In this document: in pieces, positions 1-6,416 of the stretch
How the letters are laid out: every line of letters starts with the position of its first letter
Position numbering within the stretch: the stretch's first letter is position 1
Origin: SIG622 sp045604705
Lineage (GTDB): Bacteria > Bacillota > Clostridia > Oscillospirales > CAG-382
DNA length: 12,582 bases
Direction: 5' to 3'
Assembly (NCBI GenBank): GCA_045604705.1
Contig: JAZUOO010000011.1
Coordinates: 1 to 12,582, forward strand
Program-made: the position numbers and the translations under genes
Notes under the pieces: model-generated
Database searches by the model: none
Told to the model about the DNA's origin: nothing
Seen by the model: the letters and a program-made list of their open reading frames with translations, nothing else

Positions 1-283
1 AGCTTCGCTTTTGAATTATTATATCGCACTGCGGTGCGAGAAAATTGCAATAATCACAATCCGCACAATGCTCTGTAGGTGCACAAACCTTGCCTCTCCC
101 CATGGGAGAGGTGTCAGCAAAGCTGACGGAGAGGGTGCAGGTATCGCAACAATCATAATCCGCACAATGCTCTGTAGGTGCACAAACCTTGCCTCGCCCT
201 TTGGGAGAGGTGTCAGCAAAGCTGACGGAGAGGGGGCAGGCATTGCAACAATTACAAACCACACAATGCTCCGTGGGTGCACA
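1..283 (+). repeat. Dispersed hairpin repeat, copy A: header plus 99-bp tandem units
   Basis: The block opens with the end of an AAAAGC-TTC-GCTTTT hairpin cut by the window edge, then a CGCAC-TGCG-GTGCG hairpin (24-37). Tandem units follow with an exact 99-bp period: 45-143, 144-242 and a partial third from 243 to about 283. Each full unit carries two further inverted repeats, CCTCTCCC/GGGAGAGG and GTCAGC-AAA-GCTGAC. The second unit has a few substitutions, which break the first palindrome. The same sequence recurs at 9578-9676 and, reversed, at 12378-12476. Open frames across it translate into peptides such as SALLTPLPWGEARF and appear to be products of the repeat, not genes. I see no transposase. 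It could be a non-autonomous, MITE/REP-like element or a structured RNA-level repeat; the sequence does not decide between them. Confidence 0.9.
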
Positions 284-345
284 TCCTATATCCTTTATCC
301 ACGCCCGGTACGAAATCTATTATAACAAAAAAGGATCTCATAACA

Positions 346-798
346 ATGAAAGAATTACTCCAGATTATCACTGCTTTCCTCGGTACCCTCGGGTTCGCCG
401 TCGTTTTTCGTTCAAAAAAACAGCATTTACTCCTCCTATCCTTTGGGGGGGCATTATCATGGATTGCGTATCTCGTATGTGCAGCATTCATAAGCTCCGA
501 TCCCGTATGCTACTTTGCAGCGTCCGCAGTGGTGGGGCTTTACTCCGAGGTTTTTGCAAGAATACTCAAAACTCCCGCCACCAATATATTTGCCGTAGCT
601 GTCCTGCCGCTTATTCCCGGAGGAGCACTTTATTATACCATGCGTTATGCCGTCATCGGAGAATGGGAAAAGTTTCTTGAACAAGGTAATATTACAATGA
701 GAATAGCACTTGCAATTGCTCTGGGTATCCTGTCGGTTTCTACGGTGATAAAATTGATAACGGGAACAAGGAAAAAGGCTTTGGAAATCAGGAATTAG
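346..798 (+). CDS. Threonine/serine exporter small subunit (ThrE_2/YjjB-like membrane protein)
   Basis: This 150-residue protein is almost entirely hydrophobic, with about five likely membrane segments near residues 3-21, 27-49, 53-74, 80-104 and 116-139. The motif LPLIPGGALYY at 88-98 is the hallmark I recognise for the PF12821 half of the ThrE family, which exports threonine and serine. The ATG at 346 follows an AAAAGGATC ribosome binding site (about 329-337). The frame is open further upstream to 277, but those 23 residues come from repeat DNA and lack a ribosome binding site. The family normally works as a pair: this C-terminal half (YjjB-like) with a larger N-terminal half (YjjP-like), usually encoded just upstream. 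Here only repeat DNA is visible upstream, so the partner is outside the window, separated by the repeat, or lost. The family call is fairly secure; the substrate is inferred. Confidence 0.85.
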   Translation: MKELLQIITAFLGTLGFAVVFRSKKQHLLLLSFGGALSWIAYLVCAAFISSDPVCYFAASAVVGLYSEVFARILKTPATNIFAVAVLPLIPGGALYYTMRYAVIGEWEKFLEQGNITMRIALAIALGILSVSTVIKLITGTRKKALEIRN

Positions 799-889
799 GC
801 AATGCCGAGTTTTGCCGTCTTGTCAAAAACGAAAATTGTTGACAGCAAAAATAACGCCTGCTTTTGCACTTTTCGATCCTTCTATGTAT

Positions 890-1310
890 TGCCTTTTCCA
901 CCGCTTGAGGAAATTCATGAGGAAAACTCTACACACAACATATTGTATTGCTGAAAAACAATAGGGTTGTGGGAAATTTTCAATAAAAAATATACATATC
1001 CGAGCTTTATTACGCATAAAATTTAAAACTGCCCTTTTGATTTTTCCACATTTTCCACAAGCTTTTCCACAGAAAAAGATTCAAAAAAAGACGTAAAATA
1101 TCGAAATTAAGGCTTTTTTGCCTCTGTGGGAATATATAATACACAGAGATTTCCACTTTTTATTTTTATAGAGCATTTTTCCACATTTTCCACCGATTTT
1201 TCCACATTTATCACTGTTTTTAATAATTTTATAAATGTTTCAACACACTATATATGTACTTTGCAAGGATAATTCTTCTTTTGAAAAAACAGTTTTCCAC
1301 ATCCCGATAC
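890..1310. other. oriC: Probable chromosomal replication origin (oriC), DnaA-box cluster
   Basis: Six exact TTTTCCACA 9-mers lie on the plus strand at 1042-1050, 1051-1059, 1063-1071, 1177-1185, 1198-1206 and 1293-1301. Near-matches are TTTTCCACC at 894-902 and 1186-1194 and, on the minus strand, TTTCCCACA (968-976) and ATTCCCACA (1125-1133). The first three form one tight array and 1177-1206 holds three more in 30 bp. TTTTCCACA fits the DnaA-box consensus TTWTNCACA and differs from TTATCCACA by one base. So many same-orientation boxes in about 400 bp next to a strongly AT-rich tract is what a bacterial origin looks like. The whole interval 799-1405 has no credible gene. No comparable cluster occurs upstream of dnaA, so the origin and the initiator gene appear separated by about 9.4 kb. 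Not proven: unwinding and initiation here. Confidence 0.85.
1207..1260. promoter_or_regulatory. Candidate DNA unwinding element of oriC
   Basis: Directly downstream of the 1177-1206 DnaA-box group lies 54 bp with only about 10 G/C bases (roughly 80% A+T), followed by the last box at 1293-1301. Position and composition suit the duplex unwinding element. A second AT-rich candidate is 1072-1118, between the two box groups. I did not find a clear DnaA-trio ladder, so the choice between them is open. Confidence 0.45.
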
Positions 1311-1405
1311 GAGTGTTTTCTGTACAATTCAATCATGAAAATCCCAACAAACAGCTTGTTTTTATCGTAATATTAATGAAACCATCATGAGAGGAATACA
1401 ACACC

Positions 1406-1627
1406 ATGGAAAAGAAATATGATATTATTCCCGGCATCTATCGTCACTACAAGGGTAACCGCTACGAGGTTCTGTATACCGCCCGACATTCAGAAACCCT
1501 TGAAGAAATGGTAGTATACAGGGCACTCTACGGCGACGGCGAAGTCTGGGTGAGACCTGCGGGAATGTGGAATGAGCTTGTGACGACGGATAACGGGCAA
1601 GTGAAGAGATTCGAGAGAGAAAATTAG
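1406..1627 (+). CDS. DUF1653 domain protein
   Basis: A 73-residue protein made up almost wholly of one DUF1653 (PF07866) domain: YRHYKGNRYEVLYTARHSET at residues 12-31, MVVYRALYG near 35-43, then WVRP and MW. Its length is normal for the family. The ATG at 1406 is preceded by GAGAGGA (1389-1395) at good spacing. The biochemical function of this family is not established. It is the first gene rightward from the DnaA-box cluster and stands alone; two hairpins downstream (1810-1850) probably separate it from the next gene. Complete, with no sign of damage. Confidence 0.9.
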   Translation: MEKKYDIIPGIYRHYKGNRYEVLYTARHSETLEEMVVYRALYGDGEVWVRPAGMWNELVTTDNGQVKRFEREN

Positions 1628-1649
1628 GATTTAGGAACCGCGGATGATA

Positions 1650-1850
1650 AAAAGCTTCGCTTTTATTAAATTGATTGTATCGCCTGCTATGTTTGGTACG
1701 ACCTGCGTGTCGTATCGTGTACCTTGCGACAAAAAATCAAGAGGTTTTCGCCATCAAAGTTTTCCCTTTTTGCAAAGGTCGGTACGAATCATCCTCGATT
1801 ATGCATTAAAAAGTTTGCAAGGCGAACTTTAAAGAAAGCTTCGCTTTTTT
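1650..1850 (+). repeat. Hairpin-rich repeat spacer; last hairpins may terminate transcription
   Basis: The 300-bp spacer between the DUF1653 and ymdB genes is a mosaic of short modules seen elsewhere in the window. AAAAGC-TTC-GCTTTT is at 1650-1664. ACGAC-CTGCGT-GTCGT (1698-1713), followed by a CGTGTACC tail, recurs at about 9807-9833. Near the end is AAAGTTTGC-AAG-GCGAACTTT (1810-1830, nine pairs with one G-U). It is followed at once by GAAAGC-TTC-GCTTTTTTC (1835-1851) running into a T-tract, a plausible rho-independent terminator. A 62-codon open frame here (1644-1832) has no ribosome binding site and is built from repeat DNA, so I do not call it. Confidence 0.65.
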
Positions 1851-1927
1851 CTTACGCATTACACATTGTGCATTAATTCAAATCCCCTAAATCCAAATCC
1901 AATATCAAACTTTGAAAGGACAAAACC

Positions 1928-2722
1928 ATGACAAACGGCGAAGCAAAAATCCTTGTTCTCGGCGATATATGCGGAAGCGTCGGAACGGAGGCAGTAAGAA
2001 AAAAGCTCTGGAGCCTGCGAAAGGAATACGGAGCCGATATGGTTATAGCCAACGGCGAAAATGCAGCCGTCGGGAACGGACTTGACAGAGATACTGCAGA
2101 AGAATTGTTTTCTGCGGGCGTGGACGTCATTACAAGCGGAAATCATATCTGGAAAAAAAGCTCGGCACACTCACTTCTTGAAAACAACGACCATGTTCTG
2201 CGCCCTGCAAACTATCCGGGTTCATGTCCCGGAAGCGGGTATTGCATTTTTGATATGTGTTCCTACAAGGTTCTTGTCATAAATGTTCTGGGGACGGTTT
2301 TCATGGAAAGTCTCGCCTCGCCCTTTGAAACGGCGGACAGGATACTTGAACGTGAGAGAGAAAATTATGATATTGCCGTGATAGACATTCATGCCGAGGC
2401 AACCAGCGAAAAAATTGCCTTCGGAAAATACCTTGACGGCAGAGTCAGTGCAATATTCGGTACCCATACCCATGTTCAGACAGCCGATGAGGATATTTTC
2501 AAAAACGGAACGGGCTACATAACCGATGTCGGAATGTGTGGTCCTGTGGACTCTGTTCTTGGTGTTAAAAACGATATTATCATAAGAAAATTCCTGTCGA
2601 AAATGCCGTCACGTCACGAGGAAGCGCAAGGGACTGCGATTATCTGCGGATGTGTTTTTACCATTTCGACAAGCAGCGGAAAATGCCTGAGGACGGAAAG
2701 AATCAGAATCTGTGATCAATGA
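1928..2722 (+). CDS. ymdB: YmdB-family calcineurin-like 2',3'-cyclic-nucleotide phosphodiesterase
   Basis: A 264-residue protein covering the whole TIGR00282/YmdB metallophosphoesterase family. Visible metal-site motifs, in order: GD at 12-13, NGEN at 42-45, GNHIW at 71-75, the conserved DIHAEATSEK with His155, and GTHTHVQTAD with His180 and His182. ITDVGMCGP near 208-216 is also typical. Relative to B. subtilis YmdB as I recall it, D13, E44, N45, N72, H73, H155, H180 and H182 match the two-metal active site at a constant offset of five. In Bacillus this cytosolic enzyme hydrolyses 2',3'-cyclic nucleotides and affects biofilm and motility programmes. It usually sits beside rny (RNase Y), which is absent here. 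The ATG at 1928 follows GAAAGGA at 7-nt spacing. Active site complete; the cellular role here is inferred. Confidence 0.92.
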   Translation: MTNGEAKILVLGDICGSVGTEAVRKKLWSLRKEYGADMVIANGENAAVGNGLDRDTAEELFSAGVDVITSGNHIWKKSSAHSLLENNDHVLRPANYPGSCPGSGYCIFDMCSYKVLVINVLGTVFMESLASPFETADRILERERENYDIAVIDIHAEATSEKIAFGKYLDGRVSAIFGTHTHVQTADEDIFKNGTGYITDVGMCGPVDSVLGVKNDIIIRKFLSKMPSRHEEAQGTAIICGCVFTISTSSGKCLRTERIRICDQ

Positions 2723-3120
2723 AAGTTAAAGCACGAGCAGGCTATGGATGAACTGCTAATATTTCAACAAAAAACTCATATAGTGATAATAAAAATATGT
2801 ACCTTTAAAAAAATCTAATCTCCGAAGTACATATTAAATCGACTGTGTAAGTAATATTTTATATTCTTGACCTTTTATATGATGTTTTTATTATCCGCAA
2901 TCCGAAATTACAAATTTAGTCTGCCATCAGTGCGGAAATTTTTAATATAAATTCTTGATTCTTAATTTTTCAGCCGCTTGGATAAAACAAAGATTACAAT
3001 TTTGCAGAATATATGTGCGGTAACTCAGACTAAACACTATATAATCATGACGGATAAAATATGACAAGCTAAAAATCAATTATAAATCATCCGGTATGAA
3101 TTGAAAACTAAATGTAAACT
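2723..3120. other. Gene-free AT-rich spacer between ymdB and the rpsF operon
   Basis: No open frame here has a ribosome binding site or recognisable protein. Two inverted repeats stand out: AATATGTAC (2794-2802) with GTACATATT (2827-2835), and TTTAGTCTG (2915-2923) with CAGACTAAA (3026-3034). The first could form a hairpin with a 24-nt loop. The second spans about 100 bp and could be chance. Neither is followed by a T-tract. No clear ymdB terminator is visible. Confidence 0.4.
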
Positions 3121-3133
3121 TTCCCTTATACCC

Positions 3134-3162
3134 TTGACAAACAAAAAAATATATAGTAGAAT
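3134..3162 (+). promoter_or_regulatory. Sigma-A type promoter of the rpsF-ssb-rpsR operon
   Basis: A perfect TTGACA (-35, 3134-3139) and TAGAAT (-10, 3157-3162) are separated by exactly 17 bp. The predicted start near 3169 gives a leader of about 85 nt before the rpsF ATG, matching the structured leader described separately. Confidence 0.85.
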
Positions 3163-3197
3163 ATTTATTCGGATAGTGTTGCAAATTTTAGGCAATA

Positions 3198-3245
3198 CTT
3201 CCTCTTTACCCGGAGTAAGGCTTCGGGTCATTGGCCGAAAGGAGG
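3198..3245 (+). promoter_or_regulatory. Candidate S6:S18-binding leader RNA (autoregulatory, sequesters the rpsF ribosome binding site)
   Basis: CUUCCU (3198-3203) can pair with AGGAGG (3240-3245), which is the rpsF Shine-Dalgarno sequence. Inside, ACCCGGAG (3208-3215) pairs with CUUCGGGU (3221-3228) over a UAAGG loop. The asymmetric internal loop carries CCG (3235-3237) on its 3' side. A short P1 that covers the ribosome binding site, a GC-rich upper stem and a CCG in the 3' loop strand are the features known for rpsF leaders bound by the S6:S18 complex, which mimic the 16S rRNA site. Excess S6:S18 would hold the structure and stop translation. The pairings are read from sequence; the regulatory role is by analogy. 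Confidence 0.65.
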
Positions 3246-3254
3246 TGTAACAAA

Positions 3255-3554
3255 ATGGAAAAGATCATCGGCAAGTATGAAACCATTTTCGTTATAAACC
3301 CTGAATACTCGGAAGATGCTACAAAGGCTCTTATCGAAAAGTTCACAGGAATTATAACGAACAACGGCGGTACAATCGACAGCATCGACGAATGGGGAAA
3401 GAGAAAGCTCGCATATCCCATTGAGGATCTCACAGAGGGCTACTACGTTCTCGTAAACTTCGAGGCTCCCAAGGATGTACCCGCAGAACTCGACCGTGTA
3501 TACAATATCACAGACGGTATTCTCCGTTCTATTATTGTAGCACTCGAAAAGTAA
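3255..3554 (+). CDS. rpsF: Small ribosomal subunit protein bS6
   Basis: A 99-residue protein of normal length for S6. The opening KYETIFVINPEYSED and the segment DEWGKRKLAYPIEDLTEGYY are typical of the family. S6 binds 16S rRNA cooperatively with S18 in the platform of the 30S subunit. The ATG at 3255 follows GAAAGGAGGTG (3237-3247); the frame extends upstream to a TTG at 3231, but that lies inside the leader stem and would run through the ribosome binding site. First gene of a three-gene operon; 22 bp separate its stop from ssb. Both S6 and its partner S18 are in this transcript, which fits feedback through the leader. Confidence 0.97.
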   Translation: MEKIIGKYETIFVINPEYSEDATKALIEKFTGIITNNGGTIDSIDEWGKRKLAYPIEDLTEGYYVLVNFEAPKDVPAELDRVYNITDGILRSIIVALEK

Positions 3555-3576
3555 TCCGTAAGCGAGGGGAATAAAG

Positions 3577-4038
3577 ATGGCTTTTAATAAAGTAATTCTC
3601 GTCGGTAACCTTGTTGCCGATCCCGAGCTCAAGCAGACTCCGTCAGGCGTATCCGTTGCCACATTCACACTGGCTGTTCAGAGACGCTATGCAAAGCCGG
3701 ATGACGCTCAGCAGGCGGATTTTATTAACATCGTTGTTTGGAGACAGCAGGCTGAATTCGTGTCAAGATATTTCGCAAAGGGCAGCTCAATGCTTGTATG
3801 CGGTTCTATCCAGACAAGAAATTTCACCGATCAAAGCGGTCAGAAACGCTATTTCACCGAAGTAGTAGCTGACGAAGTAACCTTTGTTGGTAAAAAGTCT
3901 GACAACCCCAGACAAAACAACGACAATATGTTCTACGGACAAGAGCCGCCGCAGCATGGATTTGGATCAGGTTCCGAATCTGTAAAGGCTGCAGAGACCA
4001 ACTTTGAAGAGGTTGGCGAAGACGATCTTCCGTTCTGA
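3577..4038 (+). CDS. ssb: Single-stranded DNA-binding protein SSB
   Basis: A 153-residue SSB. The OB-fold occupies about residues 1-105: it begins NKVILVGNLVADPELK, continues with SGVSVATFTLAVQR and DFINIVVWRQQAEFVSRYF, and ends near VADEVTFVGKK. A glycine/asparagine/glutamine-rich flexible tail follows (about 108-143). It ends in the acidic tip EDDLPF, the conserved peptide through which SSB recruits replication and repair proteins. The protein coats exposed single strands at forks as a tetramer. The ATG at 3577 is preceded by GCGAGGGGA (3562-3570). Its place between rpsF and rpsR is the classic bacterial arrangement, and it shares the rpsF promoter. Length and domain order are normal. Confidence 0.97.
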   Translation: MAFNKVILVGNLVADPELKQTPSGVSVATFTLAVQRRYAKPDDAQQADFINIVVWRQQAEFVSRYFAKGSSMLVCGSIQTRNFTDQSGQKRYFTEVVADEVTFVGKKSDNPRQNNDNMFYGQEPPQHGFGSGSESVKAAETNFEEVGEDDLPF

Positions 4039-4089
4039 TTTCGGGAAGATCACCCATTTTAAATGTAATGTCGAAAGGAGGACATATCC

Positions 4090-4332
4090 ATGGACGCACA
4101 GAAGCAAAATCAGTTTAAGACCCGCAAGAAGAAGAAGGTTTGTATGTTCTGCGCAGATAAAGTCGAACACATTGATTACAAGGACGTTGCAAGACTTCGC
4201 AAGTGTGTTTCCGAGAGAGCTAAGATTCTCCCCAGAAGAATCACCGGTACTTGCGCAAAGCACCAGAGACAGCTTACAGTTGCTATCAAGAGAGCAAGAC
4301 ATATCGCTATTATGCCTTATATCTCCGACTAA
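4090..4332 (+). CDS. rpsR: Small ribosomal subunit protein bS18, cysteine-rich form
   Basis: An 80-residue S18. After a basic N-terminal tail (KTRKKKK), it has VCMFCADKVEHIDYKD, then LRKCVSERAKILPRRITGTC and the conserved KHQRQLTVAIKRARHIAIMP. Four cysteines (18, 21, 39 and 55) identify the zinc-ribbon form rather than the cysteine-free paralogue that some bacteria use under zinc limitation. The strong AAGGAGG ribosome binding site (4076-4082) precedes the ATG at 4090; the gap after ssb is 51 bp. It pairs with S6 in the 30S platform and in the predicted leader feedback. It is the last gene of the operon, and a strong terminator follows 24 bp after the stop. Confidence 0.97.
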   Translation: MDAQKQNQFKTRKKKKVCMFCADKVEHIDYKDVARLRKCVSERAKILPRRITGTCAKHQRQLTVAIKRARHIAIMPYISD

Positions 4333-4356
4333 TCTTTGGAATTAATACTGTTTATG

Positions 4357-4395
4357 AAACAGGGTGTGCTTTTTAATGCACCCTGTTTTTTGTTT
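4357..4395 (+). terminator. Rho-independent terminator of the rpsF-ssb-rpsR operon
   Basis: AAACAGGGTG (4357-4366) pairs perfectly with CACCCTGTTT (4379-4388). A T-rich tail, interrupted by single Gs, follows to about 4400. Confidence 0.93.
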
Positions 4396-4824
4396 TGTTG
4401 TAATAATGTCTGTATATCTTAAAGCTTATTCTTTGACATGGGAACTGTTTTCCGTTCCCAAATAATTTGTAGCAAAACGGACGGAGCAAAAACTCCGCCC
4501 GTTAATTATATGTTCCTGAATTTTATCGCTGCCATCAAGGTTGAAAATTAAACTTTTGCACACCGCTTCCTTTGACAAATCTCAATTTCCATTAGCTTGT
4601 AAACTGTCCACCTTTAAATTTGAACACGTATCATATTCCCTTACAACAATTAAATATTTATATTGTGTATATAATTCGTATTTTACTATAATATATTAAA
4701 CTATTTTCAAACGTTAAAATATAGTAGTATCAGATTGCCGGTCTGTTATTCGCATTTTTTCTAAATTACAATTATTTTAAGTATATTTTATTGCTTTTCT
4801 TTGAACTTTTTAATTCCGATTAAT
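4396..4824. other. AT-rich gene-free spacer between convergent rpsR and spoIIP
   Basis: No gene is supported. Two hairpins lie at its left end: TGGGAAC (4439-4445) with GTTCCCA (4454-4460), and the 4476-4503 stem listed separately. The remainder, to 4824, is very AT-rich and I see no tRNA, promoter pair or repeat from the families elsewhere in the window. Confidence 0.5.
4476..4503 (-). terminator. Possible distal terminator for spoIIP
   Basis: AACGGACGGAG (4476-4486) pairs with CTCCGCCCGTT (4493-4503) with one mismatch. Read on the minus strand the stem is followed by TTTTGCTACAAATTATT, which is partly T-rich; on the plus strand it is followed by AATTATAT. It therefore best serves leftward transcription, although it is about 320 bp beyond the spoIIP stop codon. 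Confidence 0.45.
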
Positions 4825-6159
4825 TCAAGCAACCGTTTGTGCAAACACTCTGCCAAACATCCTCACCGACGCCAGTGCCTCATTCATTGTATTTGCATCG
4901 CTGCCAACCTCTAATATCATACATCCGTCAGCAAGATTTTGATTGAATATAATCGGACGTATATTTATAGGTCTCATAAGCATGGGGAATAGCTCGTTTG
5001 CCGTCTTTTGCAGATACGCTGCTACAGTAAGATTCTTTTCAAAATTCGGATGATTCCCGCCGGATGCGTTGGTTCCCATTACAAACATAAGCTGTGCCGC
5101 ACTCTCTCCGTTGATTTCGGCGTGAGTCTTTACCGGGTTTTCCTCTGTTCCTATTGCATCACGGTGGACATCTATTATATACCGAATGGACGGATATTTT
5201 TCAAGGTATTCCTTTGCCTCTTTTTTTGAGTTTGCATAGGCGTTTACGTAGGATATTTCATCGTGCATGGTTGTGCTGTGTATCACGGAAATCCCGTATG
5301 ACTCCAGTACATTCGCAAGCTCCTTTCCGACACGCACTACGTTTCTTTCGGTATCTGAAGTTCTTGTGTTTTCGGCATCGCCTGTATCTATGTATGCTTC
5401 AGTTCCATGGGTATGTATTATCAGTACTTTCGGTGTTTCTCTGTCGGCTTTGGTTATTTTTTCTATCGGGTATTCACGGTTAAGATATTCGTTTATATCT
5501 ATTACAAGATCGGTTTTGTTTGTACAGTAAAGCTTGTCGCTTCCCTTTGACATATTCTTTGCAATAACTTCCACGGCTTTTCCGTCGTTTTTGCTCATCA
5601 CCGCAGCTTCCGCAAGTGTATTTTCTTTAACCCCCGACTCGCCCGCTTCTTTTATTGCCTGTGCAAAGCTTTGGTTTTCACCTGTTTCTGTCTGTTTATC
5701 TTCGTCTTTGCTCGTGCTTTTTTGTAAATTATCCTCTGAAATTTTATCCACTAAAACCTTTGCACCGACAACCTTTGTGTTTTTCGCCACCGAATCCTCC
5801 GCTTCCCTCGCTTTAACAGTCCCTTCCACAAGGCTCATCACTGCCTCACAAACATAGTCCGGTGCTTCAATTCCGGATAAATACACTCCCACAAACAGCA
5901 ACATTGAGGCCATGACTCCACACAATACTCTCGTAAAGGGAGAATTGTTTTCAACAACAACTTCCTCCTGCTCGTGACTTTTGTTTTCTATATCCCGAGC
6001 TTTTTCGTTTTTTGCTGCGTCATTTTTTATAATTTCCCTCTTTACCATATATTCCGGATATTTATTTTTAAATTCAATAGCCTTATGTTGTACTACATTT
6101 TTCCTTGGTTCAGTTTTAGGGCTGTTTGTGTTTTCTTTACCGAATTTTATATATTCCAT
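4825..6159 (-). CDS. spoIIP: Stage II sporulation protein P (SpoIIP), peptidoglycan hydrolase
   Basis: A 444-residue protein with a cytosolic, charged N-terminus (about 1-74), one membrane segment (about 75-97, FTRVLCGVMASMLLFVGVYL) and a low-complexity Lys/Glu-rich linker to about 240. The SpoIIP domain (PF07454) fills the rest. Its metal/catalytic motifs are IIHTHGTEAY (His249, His251, Glu254), DVHRDAI (330-336), and LILEVGSDANT-like MILEVGSDANT near the C-terminus. In Bacillus and Clostridium, SpoIIP is an amidase/endopeptidase that works with SpoIID to thin septal peptidoglycan and drive engulfment. The ATG at 6159 (minus strand) follows GAAGGAGTG. Here spoIIP is downstream of an M23 peptidase gene on the same strand, but a terminator and two parS sites lie between them, so it probably has its own promoter. 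Its presence implies a spore-forming lineage. Confidence 0.95.
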   Translation of the reverse strand: MEYIKFGKENTNSPKTEPRKNVVQHKAIEFKNKYPEYMVKREIIKNDAAKNEKARDIENKSHEQEEVVVENNSPFTRVLCGVMASMLLFVGVYLSGIEAPDYVCEAVMSLVEGTVKAREAEDSVAKNTKVVGAKVLVDKISEDNLQKSTSKDEDKQTETGENQSFAQAIKEAGESGVKENTLAEAAVMSKNDGKAVEVIAKNMSKGSDKLYCTNKTDLVIDINEYLNREYPIEKITKADRETPKVLIIHTHGTEAYIDTGDAENTRTSDTERNVVRVGKELANVLESYGISVIHSTTMHDEISYVNAYANSKKEAKEYLEKYPSIRYIIDVHRDAIGTEENPVKTHAEINGESAAQLMFVMGTNASGGNHPNFEKNLTVAAYLQKTANELFPMLMRPINIRPIIFNQNLADGCMILEVGSDANTMNEALASVRMFGRVFAQTVA

Positions 6160-6261
6160 TTCGTTTCACTCCTTCGGTAAAGTATATGTACACCTTTTGA
6201 AAATCATTCTATAATTTTGATTTTTGCTCAATATAAAACGATTTTAGCTACTTTAGCGTTG

Positions 6262-6277
6262 TGTTTCACGTGAAACC
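6262..6277. promoter_or_regulatory. parS: parS centromere site 1
   Basis: TGTTTCACGTGAAACC matches the ParB-binding consensus TGTTTCACGTGAAACA at 15 of 16 positions, with the full 14-bp palindrome GTTTCACGTGAAAC. It lies about 105 bp upstream of the spoIIP start and 25 bp from the second site. Confidence 0.93.
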
Positions 6278-6302
6278 TCAAAAATCGGTTAAAAAGCAGC
6301 CC

Positions 6303-6318
6303 TGTTTCACGTGAAACA
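6303..6318. promoter_or_regulatory. parS: parS centromere site 2 (perfect)
   Basis: TGTTTCACGTGAAACA is an exact match to the near-universal chromosomal parS palindrome. The two sites are 41 bp centre to centre, close to four helical turns, so bound ParB dimers would lie on roughly the same face of the DNA. The location, about 5 kb from the DnaA-box cluster, is where origin-proximal parS sites are expected. No parB gene is in the window. Confidence 0.96.
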
Positions 6319-6416
6319 TGGTTTTGTTCACAATTTCATAATTTTTAATGCTGTCATTCTTCATGCGATTCTATTGGCACACCCCCGACACATCTGCTTA
6401 TGAATCCAAAACACAA

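Noticed and set aside
45..283. CRISPR-like array because of regular spacing
   Set aside because: The whole 99-bp unit repeats, including what would be the spacer, and there are no cas genes.
11..325. Open frames of about 90-105 codons on both strands through the first repeat
   Set aside because: They are translations of the 99-bp repeat; the same peptides (for example SALLTPLPWGEARF) appear at the other copies, and none has a ribosome binding site.
823..1017. 64-codon minus-strand frame left of the DnaA boxes
   Set aside because: No family resemblance or ribosome binding site, and it overlaps the origin-like sequence.
1644..1832. 62-codon plus-strand frame between DUF1653 and ymdB genes
   Set aside because: No ribosome binding site, no family resemblance, and it is built from hairpin repeats.
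3231..3254. Upstream TTG start for rpsF
   Set aside because: It would place the start inside the leader structure and ahead of the strong AAAGGAGG that clearly serves the ATG at 3255.
6181..6188. CATATACT (minus strand) as a sigma-E -10 element for spoIIP
   Set aside because: Plausible because spoIIP is sigma-E controlled in Bacillus, but no convincing -35 at the right spacing and the start site would fall almost on the ribosome binding site.
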